DNA of 64,000 nt from Methanosarcina sp. MTP4 (lineage in GTDB: Archaea > Halobacteriota > Methanosarcinia > Methanosarcinales > Methanosarcinaceae), in assembly GCF_000970045.1 (NCBI RefSeq), contig NZ_CP009505.1, positions 806,001 to 870,000 of the forward strand, read 5' to 3'. Both the position numbers and the translations under genes were made by a program. Shown piece by piece: positions 49,050-58,966 of the stretch. The notes beneath the pieces were generated by a model. It worked only from the letters and a program-made list of their open reading frames with translations. It was not told the origin of the DNA and made no database searches. Position 1 is the first letter of the stretch. Each line of letters begins with the position of its first letter.

Positions 49050-50120
49050 GTGATACTACTGATAAGTATACAAACAGCAAAAATCTGTTTTATCGTAGCT
49101 TCCGTATTTTTGATGCTGAGCGCAGGCTCTGCGGCTGCAAGGAGGATCACTGTGGGGGATGACGATTACAAGGACTATTCTTCTATTCAGGAGGCTGTGG
49201 ATGCCGCGAAGGCCGGGGACATTGTATATGTTTACAGCGGACTTTACAGGGAAAACGTGGACCTTGAAAAGGAAATTACCATCCGTTCGATCTCGGGCAC
49301 TCCGGAGAATTTCATCGTAAAAGCTAAAGACCCCGGTGACCATGTTTTTCACGTTAAGGCCAATAATGTAACGATAAGCGGCTTTTCCATAAAAGGAGCT
49401 TCTGGCCCGGAAAAAGCAGGGATTTATCTCGAAAGCACCCGTGGGACCATGATAAGCAACAACAGGCTTTCGGACAACCGCCTCGGGATCTTCCTCAGTG
49501 ACTCGAACACCAACATGCTGAACGTTAACGAAATTTCGGGAAACGATGTTGGAATCTATCTTCAGGCTTCACGGGATAACTGGGTCATTAACAACAAGGC
49601 AAAGGAAAACGTCCGGAAAGGAATCTTTTTGCAGGCATCCGATGAAAACCGGCTTACAGGAAACATTCTGCTTTTAAATGATGAATTTGGCCTCGTGCTC
49701 ACGGACAGCAGCAAGAACCTCATCTACAACAATTTCTTCCAGAACGCTGCAAACGTAGGCTACGACGGAATAAACCTTGAAAACGTCTGGAACACAGAAA
49801 AGAAACGGGGGACCAGTATCGCAGGCGGTCCCTACACAGGTGGTAACTACTGGACAGATGCCGAAAGCACGGCTCTCTGCATCGGAGAAGACAAAAACGA
49901 TGACGGTCTCTGCGATGTCTCATATGACCTTGGAGAAGGCAACATCGACCATATGCCCCTCATCCTCAGCAGTACCCGGGTCCAGGCTTCCCCTTACATC
50001 CTTACTCTCCCGCTTCTCGTATTTGGCATATTCAGTCTCTGGCTTGTTGTATTCGTAACCAAAAAAGTAATGGGCTGGGGAGAAACCCTCGACCACGATT
50101 TCGATGACGACGATGAATGA
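49050..50120 (+). CDS. NosD-type right-handed beta-helix surface protein
   Basis: About 356 aa. A hydrophobic signal (about ICFIVASVFLMLSAGSAAA) precedes ITVGDDDYKDYSSIQEAVDA, then repeated parallel beta-helix rungs (GIYLESTRGTMISNNRL, GIFLSDSNTNMLNVNEIS, GIYLQASRDNWVINNKA, GIFLQASDENRLTGN) and a C-terminal membrane helix near LLVFGIFSLWLVVFVTK with an acidic tail. Probably cell-surface carbohydrate or matrix binding. The start is uncertain: GTG 49050 or TTG 49044; no ATG precedes the signal. Confidence 0.78.
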   Translation: MILLISIQTAKICFIVASVFLMLSAGSAAARRITVGDDDYKDYSSIQEAVDAAKAGDIVYVYSGLYRENVDLEKEITIRSISGTPENFIVKAKDPGDHVFHVKANNVTISGFSIKGASGPEKAGIYLESTRGTMISNNRLSDNRLGIFLSDSNTNMLNVNEISGNDVGIYLQASRDNWVINNKAKENVRKGIFLQASDENRLTGNILLLNDEFGLVLTDSSKNLIYNNFFQNAANVGYDGINLENVWNTEKKRGTSIAGGPYTGGNYWTDAESTALCIGEDKNDDGLCDVSYDLGEGNIDHMPLILSSTRVQASPYILTLPLLVFGIFSLWLVVFVTKKVMGWGETLDHDFDDDDE

Positions 50121-50198
50121 GTTTTGTAAAAACGGGCTTTTAATTTTTCGTTGGATTTTTTCCTGCCCCATGAATCCGTTTTTTAATTTGATTTTCAG

Positions 50199-50260
50199 GT
50201 ACCGACGTTCTCAACGGCCGCAGAGCGGAGCGAAGCGGACGGCCTTTCCCAAATATTAAT
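50199..50260. repeat. GC-rich inverted repeat in intergenic DNA
   Basis: GGCCGCAGAGCGGAGCGAAG followed by CGGACGGCC can fold back through GGCCG/CGGCC and an inner GCGGAGCGAAGCGG hairpin. It stands out in an AT-rich gap (50121-50343). I recall similar elements between Methanosarcina genes, but cannot check that here. Confidence 0.4.
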
Positions 50261-50343
50261 ATCTGGAAATTATAATTGAACCCCGTACCTGTTTTCTGAT
50301 TAATTGACACTTTTAATCCCGGCTGTCCTGGAGTAACAAATTT

Positions 50344-50922
50344 TCAGCGGCGGGATGCCGCTAAAGCTACTGCCAGGAGGGCACCAAAGGTCGTGAAGGC
50401 CGGAGCTGATTCCGGGGAGGTTCCGGTTTCTGCTGTAGTTTGGGATGGGGTTTCGCCTTCGTAGTATTCGTTAGAAATGTAAGGATAGGCGACTGTGAAT
50501 TCTCCCTGTACCAGAGGTTCATCTTCACCAAAATTATGTATTTGATACCAAATATTTACAGGCATAGTTCCACTTTCCCATTCCCCCGTAGGCTTTAGCG
50601 TCCATTCAAAAGTGTACGTTCCTGGATCCATGGATTCAAAATATAGCTTCTTATCGAACTCAGAAGGCCCCTCTATTACTTCATAAGGAGTGCCTACCCT
50701 CAGACTGCAAACTTTTATAAATAATATTGATTTTTGATTCAATGTCAAATCTATTTTTACCTTAACGGGCTCTCCGATTTTTAATGTAGGTTTAGCTACT
50801 TCTTTACCCGGTAAAAAATTGTCATTGAAGTATACATCTATGGAACCATATTGGGAACTCGCTGAAGCAACGTTTGTTAATATAAGAAGTATAATTCCAA
50901 CAATAACAATCTTTAATTTCAT
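50344..50922 (-). CDS. Sarcinarray-type secreted surface protein (probable)
   Basis: 192 aa. Signal peptide IVIVGIILLILTNVASASS; then YGSIDVYFNDNFLPGKEVAK and PTLKIGEPVKVKIDLTLN, features I associate with the sarcinarray (MAST-domain) family of Methanosarcina; a Thr/Ser/Glu-rich linker; and a C-terminal sorting-type helix APAFTTFGALLAVALAASRR. ATG 50922 uses GGAGAATAATT, which also holds the stop of the large gene upstream (2-nt gap). The two are surely one transcript. Function unknown. Confidence 0.65.
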   Translation of the reverse strand: MKLKIVIVGIILLILTNVASASSQYGSIDVYFNDNFLPGKEVAKPTLKIGEPVKVKIDLTLNQKSILFIKVCSLRVGTPYEVIEGPSEFDKKLYFESMDPGTYTFEWTLKPTGEWESGTMPVNIWYQIHNFGEDEPLVQGEFTVAYPYISNEYYEGETPSQTTAETGTSPESAPAFTTFGALLAVALAASRR

Positions 50923-50924
50923 AA

Positions 50925-53900
50925 TTATTCTCCAAAATTTTCGGCAAGAGTTTTGTATCCAATTGATTTCTCTGTAGAATCCCCTGACTTGTCTCCAACA
51001 CCTTTTGGACCGGGGCCAACTATTGTTGTAGAATATCCCAAAAATTGGAATGTTATTGGAGTATTATCTCCTACATATTTCCCATTATGTACAATTGAAT
51101 CATCTTTTCTAATGTATACTTGGCCTTTGTGGCCAAAGTAAGGTTTAAGAATAACATCGTTATCGTTGTCTGTGACTTTAAATTCTTTATACATTCCAAT
51201 TACATCATAAGTCCACACATTAATTGTAAACACCCAGTGCGGCGGCAGCACCGGCAGCCCGCATGGCACTGCCTTCATAGCTATCTGGAACTTTTTTGAG
51301 ACCATTTCCGCAGTTTCCCCACTGAGTTCATCTAAACTTTCATTTGCCATTTCTTTCAACTCGCCATCAATCTGCTCGAAGCACTCGTCGATCAAGACGC
51401 CTTTATTCACCGTTATTTCGCAGATCCCGTCGGCTACCCCGATTCGGACGTCGGTGTCTACCCTATTCAGAATTGCATCCAGTTCATCGGCTTCAATAGA
51501 GGGATTTGAGTTTTTGATTTCGGTTTTTATGAGGGCGGAGGTTTCGGCCGAGAGGTTGCCATTTGAGGACTTTTCTATTATTTCGTCTGTGGAGAGGCTT
51601 TCGAGGTATTGTGAGGTGATAAGCTTGACTTTATCTTCTTCGATCAGGTCCGAGATGACGGGGTTTGCGCTCACTTCGGCTGCAATTTCTTCGATTACGT
51701 TGCTTTTCAGATCCGTTGTGTAGGTGCGCTTCAGGTTGTAAATTTCAATGTCAAGGGCTGTGCTGTCTAGGGCTACCCCCTGTTCGGTCAGGTTCTCTTC
51801 AAGGAGGAGGACTTCTTCGTTCAGGACGGCGATACTCTGGCTGATCTGCTGGGCGGTTTCGGTTTTTACATATTCATTGCTCGAACCTATGGCGTTGGCT
51901 ATTTCTTCGGAGATTCCGGTGGTGAATATGCAGGTATTCCGGACGCCCAGGGGGTAGATTGTTCTCCCGGTCATCTCGTCGGCCCATTCGAATTCCCCCT
52001 TCAAATCAAAGTCCGGGTCATGGTAGAGGTAGTTGGGTTTCTGGTCCACGATCAGGGTCATGTTTTCGGTCCAGTTGTATTTGCTTTCGGGCTGGCCGGT
52101 GACGGTCATGGTGCTGATGATGCCCATCTCTTTTCCGAGGGCTGATGCAGCCCTTTCCATTGCAGGGTTATCGAAAAGGGTCAGGGGGCCGGAACTAACA
52201 CTTTCCAGCATGCTGGTGTCCAGGCCTTTTTTCTCAAGCATGTCAATTATATAGGAGTCTAGTTCTGAGTCTAGTTTTTCGTTTTTCTGCTCGATATCCA
52301 GGATGAGTTTGTTGTAGGCTTCATTTCTTGCGATGTAGCGGGCAGAGTCGCTGGAAGTGTACATCGAGCCCGTGGCATTGAGGTGCTGATCCTTATTTAC
52401 GTAGCTTTCCCGCTTAGCTTCAAGATCAGAAACGAGCTTTTCGGCAGTTTCGACCTGCAGGTCTGTTGGGTCCTGGCCGGGGTTGTCAAGCAAGGAGTAG
52501 CTGAAGGTGGGATTGTCTTGTTCGATTGAGTCAAGCATCCTGAGGACTTCTTCTGCCATCAGTTTGTGGAGCCAGGGTGGGATGTCACAGGAAACGGCGT
52601 GAGGCGGCAAGGGTTTCTCGTTGGTGTAAACCCAGAAATCACGCTCTATTGCCAGGAGGTCCACATGCTCTGCCCGGTATTTGTCGGCGGCATCCGAACA
52701 GCAGGGGTCAAACCTTTCAGCGCCTCCTATGGCAATGGTTGTTTCCCTGTATTCCCTTTCCGTCGGGTCCGTGTAGGTGGAAAGGCCGGTGTAGCCTCCG
52801 GTTGGGGGAAGTTTGTGGAAGATGATTGTCAGGTTCTCAGATTCCGTTTCGCTGTGGTAGGGGGTTTCGGAATCTGTTTTACCTGTTGTTTCCGAGTCCG
52901 AGCCGCTTGACGTGTCAGAGTGATGTTCGTAGATCTTGCCGGTTTTATTTACTGGGTCCCTGTATCCTTCAAAGGTTCTCCACTCGTACTCGTACTTGTA
53001 ATTGTAATCTATCTCCCAGCGGGTGTTTATTTTGTAGTATATATTATAGCGGACGTTCCAGTCAAAAATGTGGTCTTCACTGTTCAGGTATCCGTCTTCC
53101 CGGTTCTCTGCAATAATCCGGTCTTCTCCGGCATAGTCGTAGTTTGGCTCGACTCTTACGTCACTAATCTCTACGGACTTCAAATTCACCGAAGCGCTCG
53201 TGATCCACCAGCTATCCACATGCCCTTTCGGGGGGTCGATTGAAGGGCTAACGGATTCAGAATAGGAATTCGTGATCGAATCGCTCCAGGCATAGGTAGG
53301 TACCAGTGATCCTATATGAGTGCCAGCCGCAAGATAATCCGAGTCCCAGCTGACAGTGTGCGAGCTGTATGAAACCGAACTCCGGTCAAAATCCGCATTA
53401 ATAGCGGAAACCAGGGGGTCAGGGGAATCAAAGCCGTCCCTTAGCACCTGCCCCTGAACAGGAGCTGTGTAGACGCTTTCAGTAACGTCGTGGATAAGGT
53501 CCGGGTTTTCAGGGGTCCATTCCCGGTCATTGAAGACCCAGCCGTCTATAACCCCCTCCGTGTAGTCTGAGGCTGCAACTTTTATTTCCGAATATTCCGC
53601 GATTTCCTCGTAGGAGGTATCAGCGTCTGTAAAGGAGTCTTCGATCCCTTCTTCAATGTCAATGTTAAAGGACTTGTTTTCTGAAAGGGAATCGTAAGTT
53701 GTTGACAGGTTCACCTCTTTATCTTTCTCATAGATGTCTGTGAAAGAGGTTGAGGTATTGAAATCTAAGTTTGAGTCCGAGTTTGAGTCCGAGTTTGAGT
53801 CTGAGTTTGAGTCCGAGCTTGAATCCGAGTTTGAATCCGAATCAGATTCAGACTCAGCCGTCTTTCCGATCTCCCTGGCCGAGTTCACGTCTTCGTACAG

Positions 53901-55142
53901 CACCTTCCCGTTGTAGTAGGTGGTGTAGGTCAGAGCTAGTGGGTCTACCGAATCAAAAACCCTTTTCTGGGTGTAGATCGTACCCGCGTTGACAGCGCTT
54001 GCTAGGGCAGGATTGGTGAGGATGTTCAGGGGTCCGTTTGCGTAAAACTGCCAGGGACCATAGGCAAAGGTCCTCAGGTTCATTGCCCCGAGCACGATGT
54101 TAGGTGCAGAGTCCAGGTTCGCTGAGTTTTCAAGTTCTTTTTCGTATTCCCGGACAAGTTCTTCCAGAAGAGGTTCTCTGGAAGGAATCAGGGTGGAGAT
54201 ATTCATACTTCTGTTGAAAGTTTCTCCCGATTCCAGGTTCACAAGAGTGTAGTTAAGGTCCGGGATTTCAAAGATGTAATAGATCGTGTAGGTCTGGTCG
54301 GTAGGGTTGATTTCCCGCTTCAGGGTCCCGTTTACTTTGTGGATTTCGAGCTTTTCGGGCGTCAGGTCGGGCTGCACGTTGATCGCATACTCCCTGAAGG
54401 TATGCATGTTGCCCTGGTAGTTCTGGGCAAGCAGGCGGTTCATGCAGTCGATTGCGATATCCTTTACAGGGCTGACCTCTATCTGGAACCAGTCCGAAGC
54501 TTTTGTTTCATTCCCGTAATAGAGTTCGATGGAGGCATAACCGGATTCTGCTGTTTCGGGTACCTCGACGTATTCGTCAAAGTATACTTTTTGAAGAAAA
54601 CCCGTGGCCTGCCCGTAGTTCACATTTTTGATTTCGTTTCCTTTCGAGTCCTCTACAATCAAAATGACGTCCTTATTTTTCCAGAGGGCTTCGATTTTTC
54701 CCCAGACGTCCGAGGGCAGGGTTATGGAAATCTTAAGCACGTCTCCCCTTTCTAGGTTCTGGTTTTGCGGGACCACCATAAAGCCGTCTTCCATTTTTCT
54801 TTCAACCTGGGTCCCCTCGGGCTGGATCACCGGGTGTTCCCCCTGCCATTCCAGGGCTTCTATCCCCGCATAGTTCAGGCAGCGGGCAAGGTCTGCTGCG
54901 GCAAGGTTGACTGAAGTCTGTCTGGGGTCATTTTTTTCGGTGGTATAGATGGTCTCGGCAATTTCAGAGTCCATTTTTACGAGGTAGACGGAAGTGAAGG
55001 TTGCGGCAAGGACGATGAAGATCCCGATCACAGCAAATGGGATGTAGGCCTCGGTATTGTGTAATATGGACGGGTTTTTCCTGTCCGAGACTCTCTTTTT
55101 CGATGCACCATTTTCAGATCCCTGGCTCATTTTCCCTGCCAT
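50925..55142 (-). CDS. Large (1405-aa) membrane-anchored surface protein
   Basis: N-terminal cytoplasmic basic stretch, then one membrane helix AYIPFAVIGIFIVLAATFTS (about residues 32-51), with everything after it predicted outside. Contains a Ser-Asp/Asn repeat tract at residues ~427-456 (codon repeats TCNGAN, 53775-53860), many Tyr/Ser/Thr/Asn residues, a helical Glu-rich region around 1090-1250 and a Cys pair in FDPCCSDAAD. The family is not recognised; it may belong to the uncharacterised surface proteins that accompany sarcinarray genes. ATG 55142 has GGGTGGGGG ahead; ATG 55130 is also possible. Confidence 0.7.
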   Translation of the reverse strand: MAGKMSQGSENGASKKRVSDRKNPSILHNTEAYIPFAVIGIFIVLAATFTSVYLVKMDSEIAETIYTTEKNDPRQTSVNLAAADLARCLNYAGIEALEWQGEHPVIQPEGTQVERKMEDGFMVVPQNQNLERGDVLKISITLPSDVWGKIEALWKNKDVILIVEDSKGNEIKNVNYGQATGFLQKVYFDEYVEVPETAESGYASIELYYGNETKASDWFQIEVSPVKDIAIDCMNRLLAQNYQGNMHTFREYAINVQPDLTPEKLEIHKVNGTLKREINPTDQTYTIYYIFEIPDLNYTLVNLESGETFNRSMNISTLIPSREPLLEELVREYEKELENSANLDSAPNIVLGAMNLRTFAYGPWQFYANGPLNILTNPALASAVNAGTIYTQKRVFDSVDPLALTYTTYYNGKVLYEDVNSAREIGKTAESESDSDSNSDSSSDSNSDSNSDSNSDSNLDFNTSTSFTDIYEKDKEVNLSTTYDSLSENKSFNIDIEEGIEDSFTDADTSYEEIAEYSEIKVAASDYTEGVIDGWVFNDREWTPENPDLIHDVTESVYTAPVQGQVLRDGFDSPDPLVSAINADFDRSSVSYSSHTVSWDSDYLAAGTHIGSLVPTYAWSDSITNSYSESVSPSIDPPKGHVDSWWITSASVNLKSVEISDVRVEPNYDYAGEDRIIAENREDGYLNSEDHIFDWNVRYNIYYKINTRWEIDYNYKYEYEWRTFEGYRDPVNKTGKIYEHHSDTSSGSDSETTGKTDSETPYHSETESENLTIIFHKLPPTGGYTGLSTYTDPTEREYRETTIAIGGAERFDPCCSDAADKYRAEHVDLLAIERDFWVYTNEKPLPPHAVSCDIPPWLHKLMAEEVLRMLDSIEQDNPTFSYSLLDNPGQDPTDLQVETAEKLVSDLEAKRESYVNKDQHLNATGSMYTSSDSARYIARNEAYNKLILDIEQKNEKLDSELDSYIIDMLEKKGLDTSMLESVSSGPLTLFDNPAMERAASALGKEMGIISTMTVTGQPESKYNWTENMTLIVDQKPNYLYHDPDFDLKGEFEWADEMTGRTIYPLGVRNTCIFTTGISEEIANAIGSSNEYVKTETAQQISQSIAVLNEEVLLLEENLTEQGVALDSTALDIEIYNLKRTYTTDLKSNVIEEIAAEVSANPVISDLIEEDKVKLITSQYLESLSTDEIIEKSSNGNLSAETSALIKTEIKNSNPSIEADELDAILNRVDTDVRIGVADGICEITVNKGVLIDECFEQIDGELKEMANESLDELSGETAEMVSKKFQIAMKAVPCGLPVLPPHWVFTINVWTYDVIGMYKEFKVTDNDNDVILKPYFGHKGQVYIRKDDSIVHNGKYVGDNTPITFQFLGYSTTIVGPGPKGVGDKSGDSTEKSIGYKTLAENFGE

Positions 55143-55540
55143 TTCCCCCACCCAACAGAACAAATTAATTTCTAGTCGGTGTAAAATTATTTAAGACTTT
55201 TCTGCCTAATTATTTTATTAAGTTTGTAAATTACAGGTCCAATACTAAATAAGTTTATATTGTTTATAATGTATCCATTTGAGTGGATATTTTGAAAAGG
55301 TGGATGCCCATCCAAAGGTTTTTAATAATTTTCTATCATATATCGCCCAAAAATAAGGATATTGTCAGGACATATCTATAATTCTAATATTTGGTGGGAT
55401 ATCTATATACTCAAGATTTCAACAACTTTCTTAAGTTAATCTGAATCCCTCGAAATTACCTTATTTACCTTAATTTACCTTTATTTACCTTGATTCGATG
55501 CTGAAATTTATCAATTTGTAAATCACTTATCATAGAGGAG
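55143..55540. other. Intergenic region with short ACCTT repeats
   Basis: 398 bases between divergent genes. TTACCTTTATTTACCTT-type words repeat about four times (55457-55491). AT-rich, with TATA-like boxes in both directions; no gene. Confidence 0.45.
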
Positions 55541-56917
55541 ATGAAAAGCATTAAGTCAATCATCCTTGCAGGCGGGTCGGGAACACGGCTCTGGCCCCTG
55601 AGCCGGGAAATGTACCCGAAACAGTTCCTCAAATTCGGCGAGAGGTCTCTTTTCCAGGACACGGTGCTCCGCTGCCTTGAAATTTCTAAAATTGAAGAAC
55701 TTTTCGTGGTAACCAACGAAGCCCAGAAGTTTTTCGTGATGGGGCAAATCAAAGAAATTGGGCATGAAATCCCTTCCGAAAATATCCTGATCGAACCCGA
55801 AGGAAGAAACACCCTCCCCGCTATCCTTTACGGGATGAAGGAGATTGAAAGGATTTTCGGGAAATCCACAGTCGGGATTTTCTCCTCCGACCATGTCCTC
55901 GATAAAGCCGCCATGCAAACAATCTCCTCAGCAGAAGAACTGGTATCTGCTTCTCTCGTGACCTTCGGAGTCGTGCCCACCTTCCCTAATACAGGCTACG
56001 GCTACGTTAAACCTGCCGAACCTCTGGGTCCCGGCTACCGTGTTTCCGGGTTCCGGGAAAAACCGGGTGAAGAAACCGCAAAAAAGTACATCGAAGAAGG
56101 CTGCCTCTGGAACAGCGGGATGTTTCTGTTTGACACCGATCTCTTTTTTGAAGAAGTCCGGAAACATGCTCCTGAAGTCCTTTCCTGTTTTGAGCAGTTC
56201 GAGGACATTGCCGGGATCTACGAAAACGTGGAAAAAATCTCCGTTGACTACGGCATTATGGAAAAATCCGATCGAGTTGCGGTTGTCAGGCTGGACCATA
56301 AGTGGAGTGATCTCGGGAATTTCTCTGCAATTTACGATGAGTTTGAAAAGGACCTGGATGAAAATGTGGTCCATAGATGTGATCCCTTCCTTTTGAATTC
56401 TACCGGGAACCTAGTTCATTCAAAATCCGGGAAGATTGTTTCCCTTATCGATGTAAGTGACTTCGTTGTCGTTGATACCCCCGATGCCCTGCTTGTCTGC
56501 CCCAAAGAGAGCAGCCAGAAAGTGAAAGAAATCGTTACCGAGCTCAAAGACAGGGATGATGAAAGGGCGTATATCGGACAAAAAGTATACAGGCCCTGGG
56601 GGTCATATTCTCTGCTTGAAAACTCGGCAGGGCACAAGATCAAGAATATTGCTGTACTTCCTGAGCATAAGTTGAGCCTACAGATGCATTATCATAGAAG
56701 CGAGCACTGGGTTGTTGTAAAGGGAATGGCCTGCGTCGAGGTCAACGGGGAGAAATTCTTTTTAAGGCCAGGGGAGAGTACGTTTATTCGTGCTGGAGAA
56801 AAGCACAGGCTTTCGAATCCGGGGAAGGTTCCGCTGGAGATCATTGAGGTGCAGCTGGGAGAGCTTGTGGATGAAGGGGATATTGTGAGGTTTGATGATG
56901 TGTATGGGAGATATTGA
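55541..56917 (+). CDS. manC: Mannose-1-phosphate guanylyltransferase / mannose-6-phosphate isomerase
   Basis: 458 aa bifunctional type II enzyme. LAGGSGTRLWPLSRE (~9-23) with YPKQF is the nucleotidyl-transferase signature, FREKP (~170) binds sugar phosphate, and the C-terminal cupin (from ~345, PWGSYSLLE...QMHYHRSEHWVVVKG) is the isomerase with its metal His residues. Supplies GDP-mannose for glycan synthesis. GAGGAG touches the ATG. It heads the polysaccharide region and keeps the GC-richer codon use of the core genome. Confidence 0.93.
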   Translation: MKSIKSIILAGGSGTRLWPLSREMYPKQFLKFGERSLFQDTVLRCLEISKIEELFVVTNEAQKFFVMGQIKEIGHEIPSENILIEPEGRNTLPAILYGMKEIERIFGKSTVGIFSSDHVLDKAAMQTISSAEELVSASLVTFGVVPTFPNTGYGYVKPAEPLGPGYRVSGFREKPGEETAKKYIEEGCLWNSGMFLFDTDLFFEEVRKHAPEVLSCFEQFEDIAGIYENVEKISVDYGIMEKSDRVAVVRLDHKWSDLGNFSAIYDEFEKDLDENVVHRCDPFLLNSTGNLVHSKSGKIVSLIDVSDFVVVDTPDALLVCPKESSQKVKEIVTELKDRDDERAYIGQKVYRPWGSYSLLENSAGHKIKNIAVLPEHKLSLQMHYHRSEHWVVVKGMACVEVNGEKFFLRPGESTFIRAGEKHRLSNPGKVPLEIIEVQLGELVDEGDIVRFDDVYGRY

Positions 56918-57119
56918 TGCATAATTCGAGTAAGGATCTGTAGCGAAATAACCTGTGTAATTTATAATTCATCGTATGTTTTTATTGGTTTGGTCGATGT
57001 CGAAAATCGTTAGGTCCATGGAATATATATATGCTATTTCGTTACGAGTCCTAAATCAAAATTATTGAATATTTAGATTATCAATTGAGGAATAATTTGT
57101 GGGACACGAGGAATAATTT

Positions 57120-57630
57120 GGAGGGCACTGCCTGATCAAGGACACCTACCACTTGGAAAGAGGGTTAAGATTCGGGAAAGGAAGCCTTGACTATCCCGAA
57201 GGTGCTGATTAGATCTACGTGCTTGCAAGGAAGGTCAATGACTTCATGCCTGTGCGTATGTGCAACCTGACTGCTGCAGCCCTTGAGAGGATCGGGAAAT
57301 AAATTGAAGGGTCAAAAATTGCAATGCTTGGTTGGGCTTTTATTAATGATTCTGATGATGCAAGGAACACGCCGTCAGAGCCTTACAGGGATCTTTGCCT
57401 GCAAGTCGGGGCTGAAGTTGCAGTTCATGACCCTTATGTTGTGAATTACCCAAATGTAGAGATCTCGGATGATCTGAAAGAGGTTTGTGGGAAAGAAAAT
57501 CCGGTTATTGTGGATGGAAAGAATGTGGTTAATCCGGATGAGTTTATTGAGAAAGGGTTTGTGTATAAGGGGGTTGGGAGAGGGGATAAGAATGAGCATA
57601 TGATTAAATTATTTTTAATACCAAAGGATA
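57120..57630 (+). pseudogene. Decayed nucleotide-sugar dehydrogenase (C-terminal half)
   Basis: Reads GGHCLIKDTYHLERGLRFGK, the conserved cysteine loop of UDP/GDP-sugar dehydrogenases, then a TAG, VLARKVNDFMPVRMCNLT, a TAA, and KIAMLGWAFINDSDDARNTP, the start of the UDP-binding domain. After EISDDLKEV about 25 residues of the Rossmann core are deleted and the sequence resumes CGKENPVIVDGKNVVN. The N-terminal two-thirds are absent. Two stops plus an internal deletion leave no doubt that it is inactive. It would have made a uronic acid such as ManNAcA. Confidence 0.85.
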
Positions 57631-57699
57631 CAGACCTACAAATTAAAAACTGGAAGTTCACAAGAAAAAACGTGGATGAGAAAATGTCCAACTATTATA

Positions 57700-57749
57700 T
57701 GGTATAATTAAGTTGCCAGGACAGTGGTATAATTAAGTTGTCAGAACAC
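57700..57749. repeat. 2 x 25-bp repeat before the pyruvyl transferase gene
   Basis: TGGTATAATTAAGTTGCCAG at 57700 and its variant at 57725. Each includes a TATA-like GTATAATTAAG, so this may be a duplicated promoter for the genes that follow. Confidence 0.5.
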
Positions 57750-57771
57750 TAGGGCATAGACGGAGGTTAAA

Positions 57772-58956
57772 GTGGTCAGTATGATAAAAATATTAGCGAC
57801 AGGCGTAAAAATAGAGGATAATTTTGGTGGTCCCTCAATACTGCATGGTCTTCAGGAGGTTTTAGCTGAACTTTATGGTAATGATTATGAATTAATATAT
57901 TATCAGACAACCCCATTTAACGAATACTCGACACGCGATTTTAACTTTAAAATACGAACAATACCCTTTTCATTCAAGAATTTTGGCTTTGCTCTTCTGA
58001 GAAACAAAGAAATGAAAGAATTTATTCGAGAGGTAAAATCATCAGATATTATTGTAGATTTGTATGGAATTTGTTTTTCCGATAATTTAAACTCACAAAA
58101 GTTTAGTTATTTGAGGATGTTTTTTAATACTGCCTATACATTCAGGATATTAGCCACTGCAAAATTTTTCAGCAGAAAAACAGTTAAAAACACCTGTAGT
58201 TTTGGACCAATGAAAAGCAAATTGAACCAAAAGTCTGCAGCATTTACCTGCAACCACCTATTCGATGTAGTGTCTGCAAGAGAAGCGAAAAGTCTTGATT
58301 CTCTCATTTATGATGCAAAAGTAAAAAAAGAGATTTTTTTATCGCCAGATATTGCAAACATGATGACTTTCTCAAAAGATAACATTTTTGATGAGAAAAA
58401 GATCGGAATTTCTACTAGTCACCAGATAATCCGGCAATGGAAAGGAAAAACAGGGTATGTTGAATGCATAGTAAATTTATGTAGACATATTTCCCAGACA
58501 TATGGAATATCGATTATTTTTATTCCCAATGAAGTTCAGCCGTTATCAGATGTGAATGATATTACCGTGTCGAGGGAAATCCAGGATAAATTAAAAAAAG
58601 AAGGTATTCATGTAGATATCATTGATTCGGCACATATGTCCAGCAAAGAATTAAAAAACATCATCGCATCATGTGAGGTTATTGTCGCAAGTAGATATCA
58701 TTCATGTGTTGCTGCTTTGTCCTCAGGAGTTCCAACACTTGTTGTAGGATGGCACTACAAATATGAGGAGCTCCTCCACTGGTATGGTCAGGATGAATGG
58801 GGGATACCAACTGGTGAATGTACTTCAGAAAAACTGATCTCAACCTTTGATTCATTCTGGGAGAGCAGAGATGAATCTAAAAAGATAATTGCTGAAAAAT
58901 ATCGCGAAGTTCGAAAAGCAGTTATTGAGACTGGAAAAATTCTGTTTTCAAAGTAA
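57772..58956 (+). CDS. Polysaccharide pyruvyl transferase family protein
   Basis: 394 aa. DNFGGPSILHGLQEVLAELY near the N-terminus and SCEVIVASRYHSCVAALSSG (~302-321) match the pyruvyl-transferase/CsaB pattern, where the second motif contacts the donor site. Adds ketal-linked pyruvate to surface glycans. GTG 57772 is 5 nt from GGAGG; ATG 57781 is too far from it. AT-rich codon use differs sharply from manC. The FrhB-like gene starts 10 nt after its stop. Confidence 0.82.
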   Translation: MVSMIKILATGVKIEDNFGGPSILHGLQEVLAELYGNDYELIYYQTTPFNEYSTRDFNFKIRTIPFSFKNFGFALLRNKEMKEFIREVKSSDIIVDLYGICFSDNLNSQKFSYLRMFFNTAYTFRILATAKFFSRKTVKNTCSFGPMKSKLNQKSAAFTCNHLFDVVSAREAKSLDSLIYDAKVKKEIFLSPDIANMMTFSKDNIFDEKKIGISTSHQIIRQWKGKTGYVECIVNLCRHISQTYGISIIFIPNEVQPLSDVNDITVSREIQDKLKKEGIHVDIIDSAHMSSKELKNIIASCEVIVASRYHSCVAALSSGVPTLVVGWHYKYEELLHWYGQDEWGIPTGECTSEKLISTFDSFWESRDESKKIIAEKYREVRKAVIETGKILFSK

Positions 58957-58966
58957 GAGGTGAATA

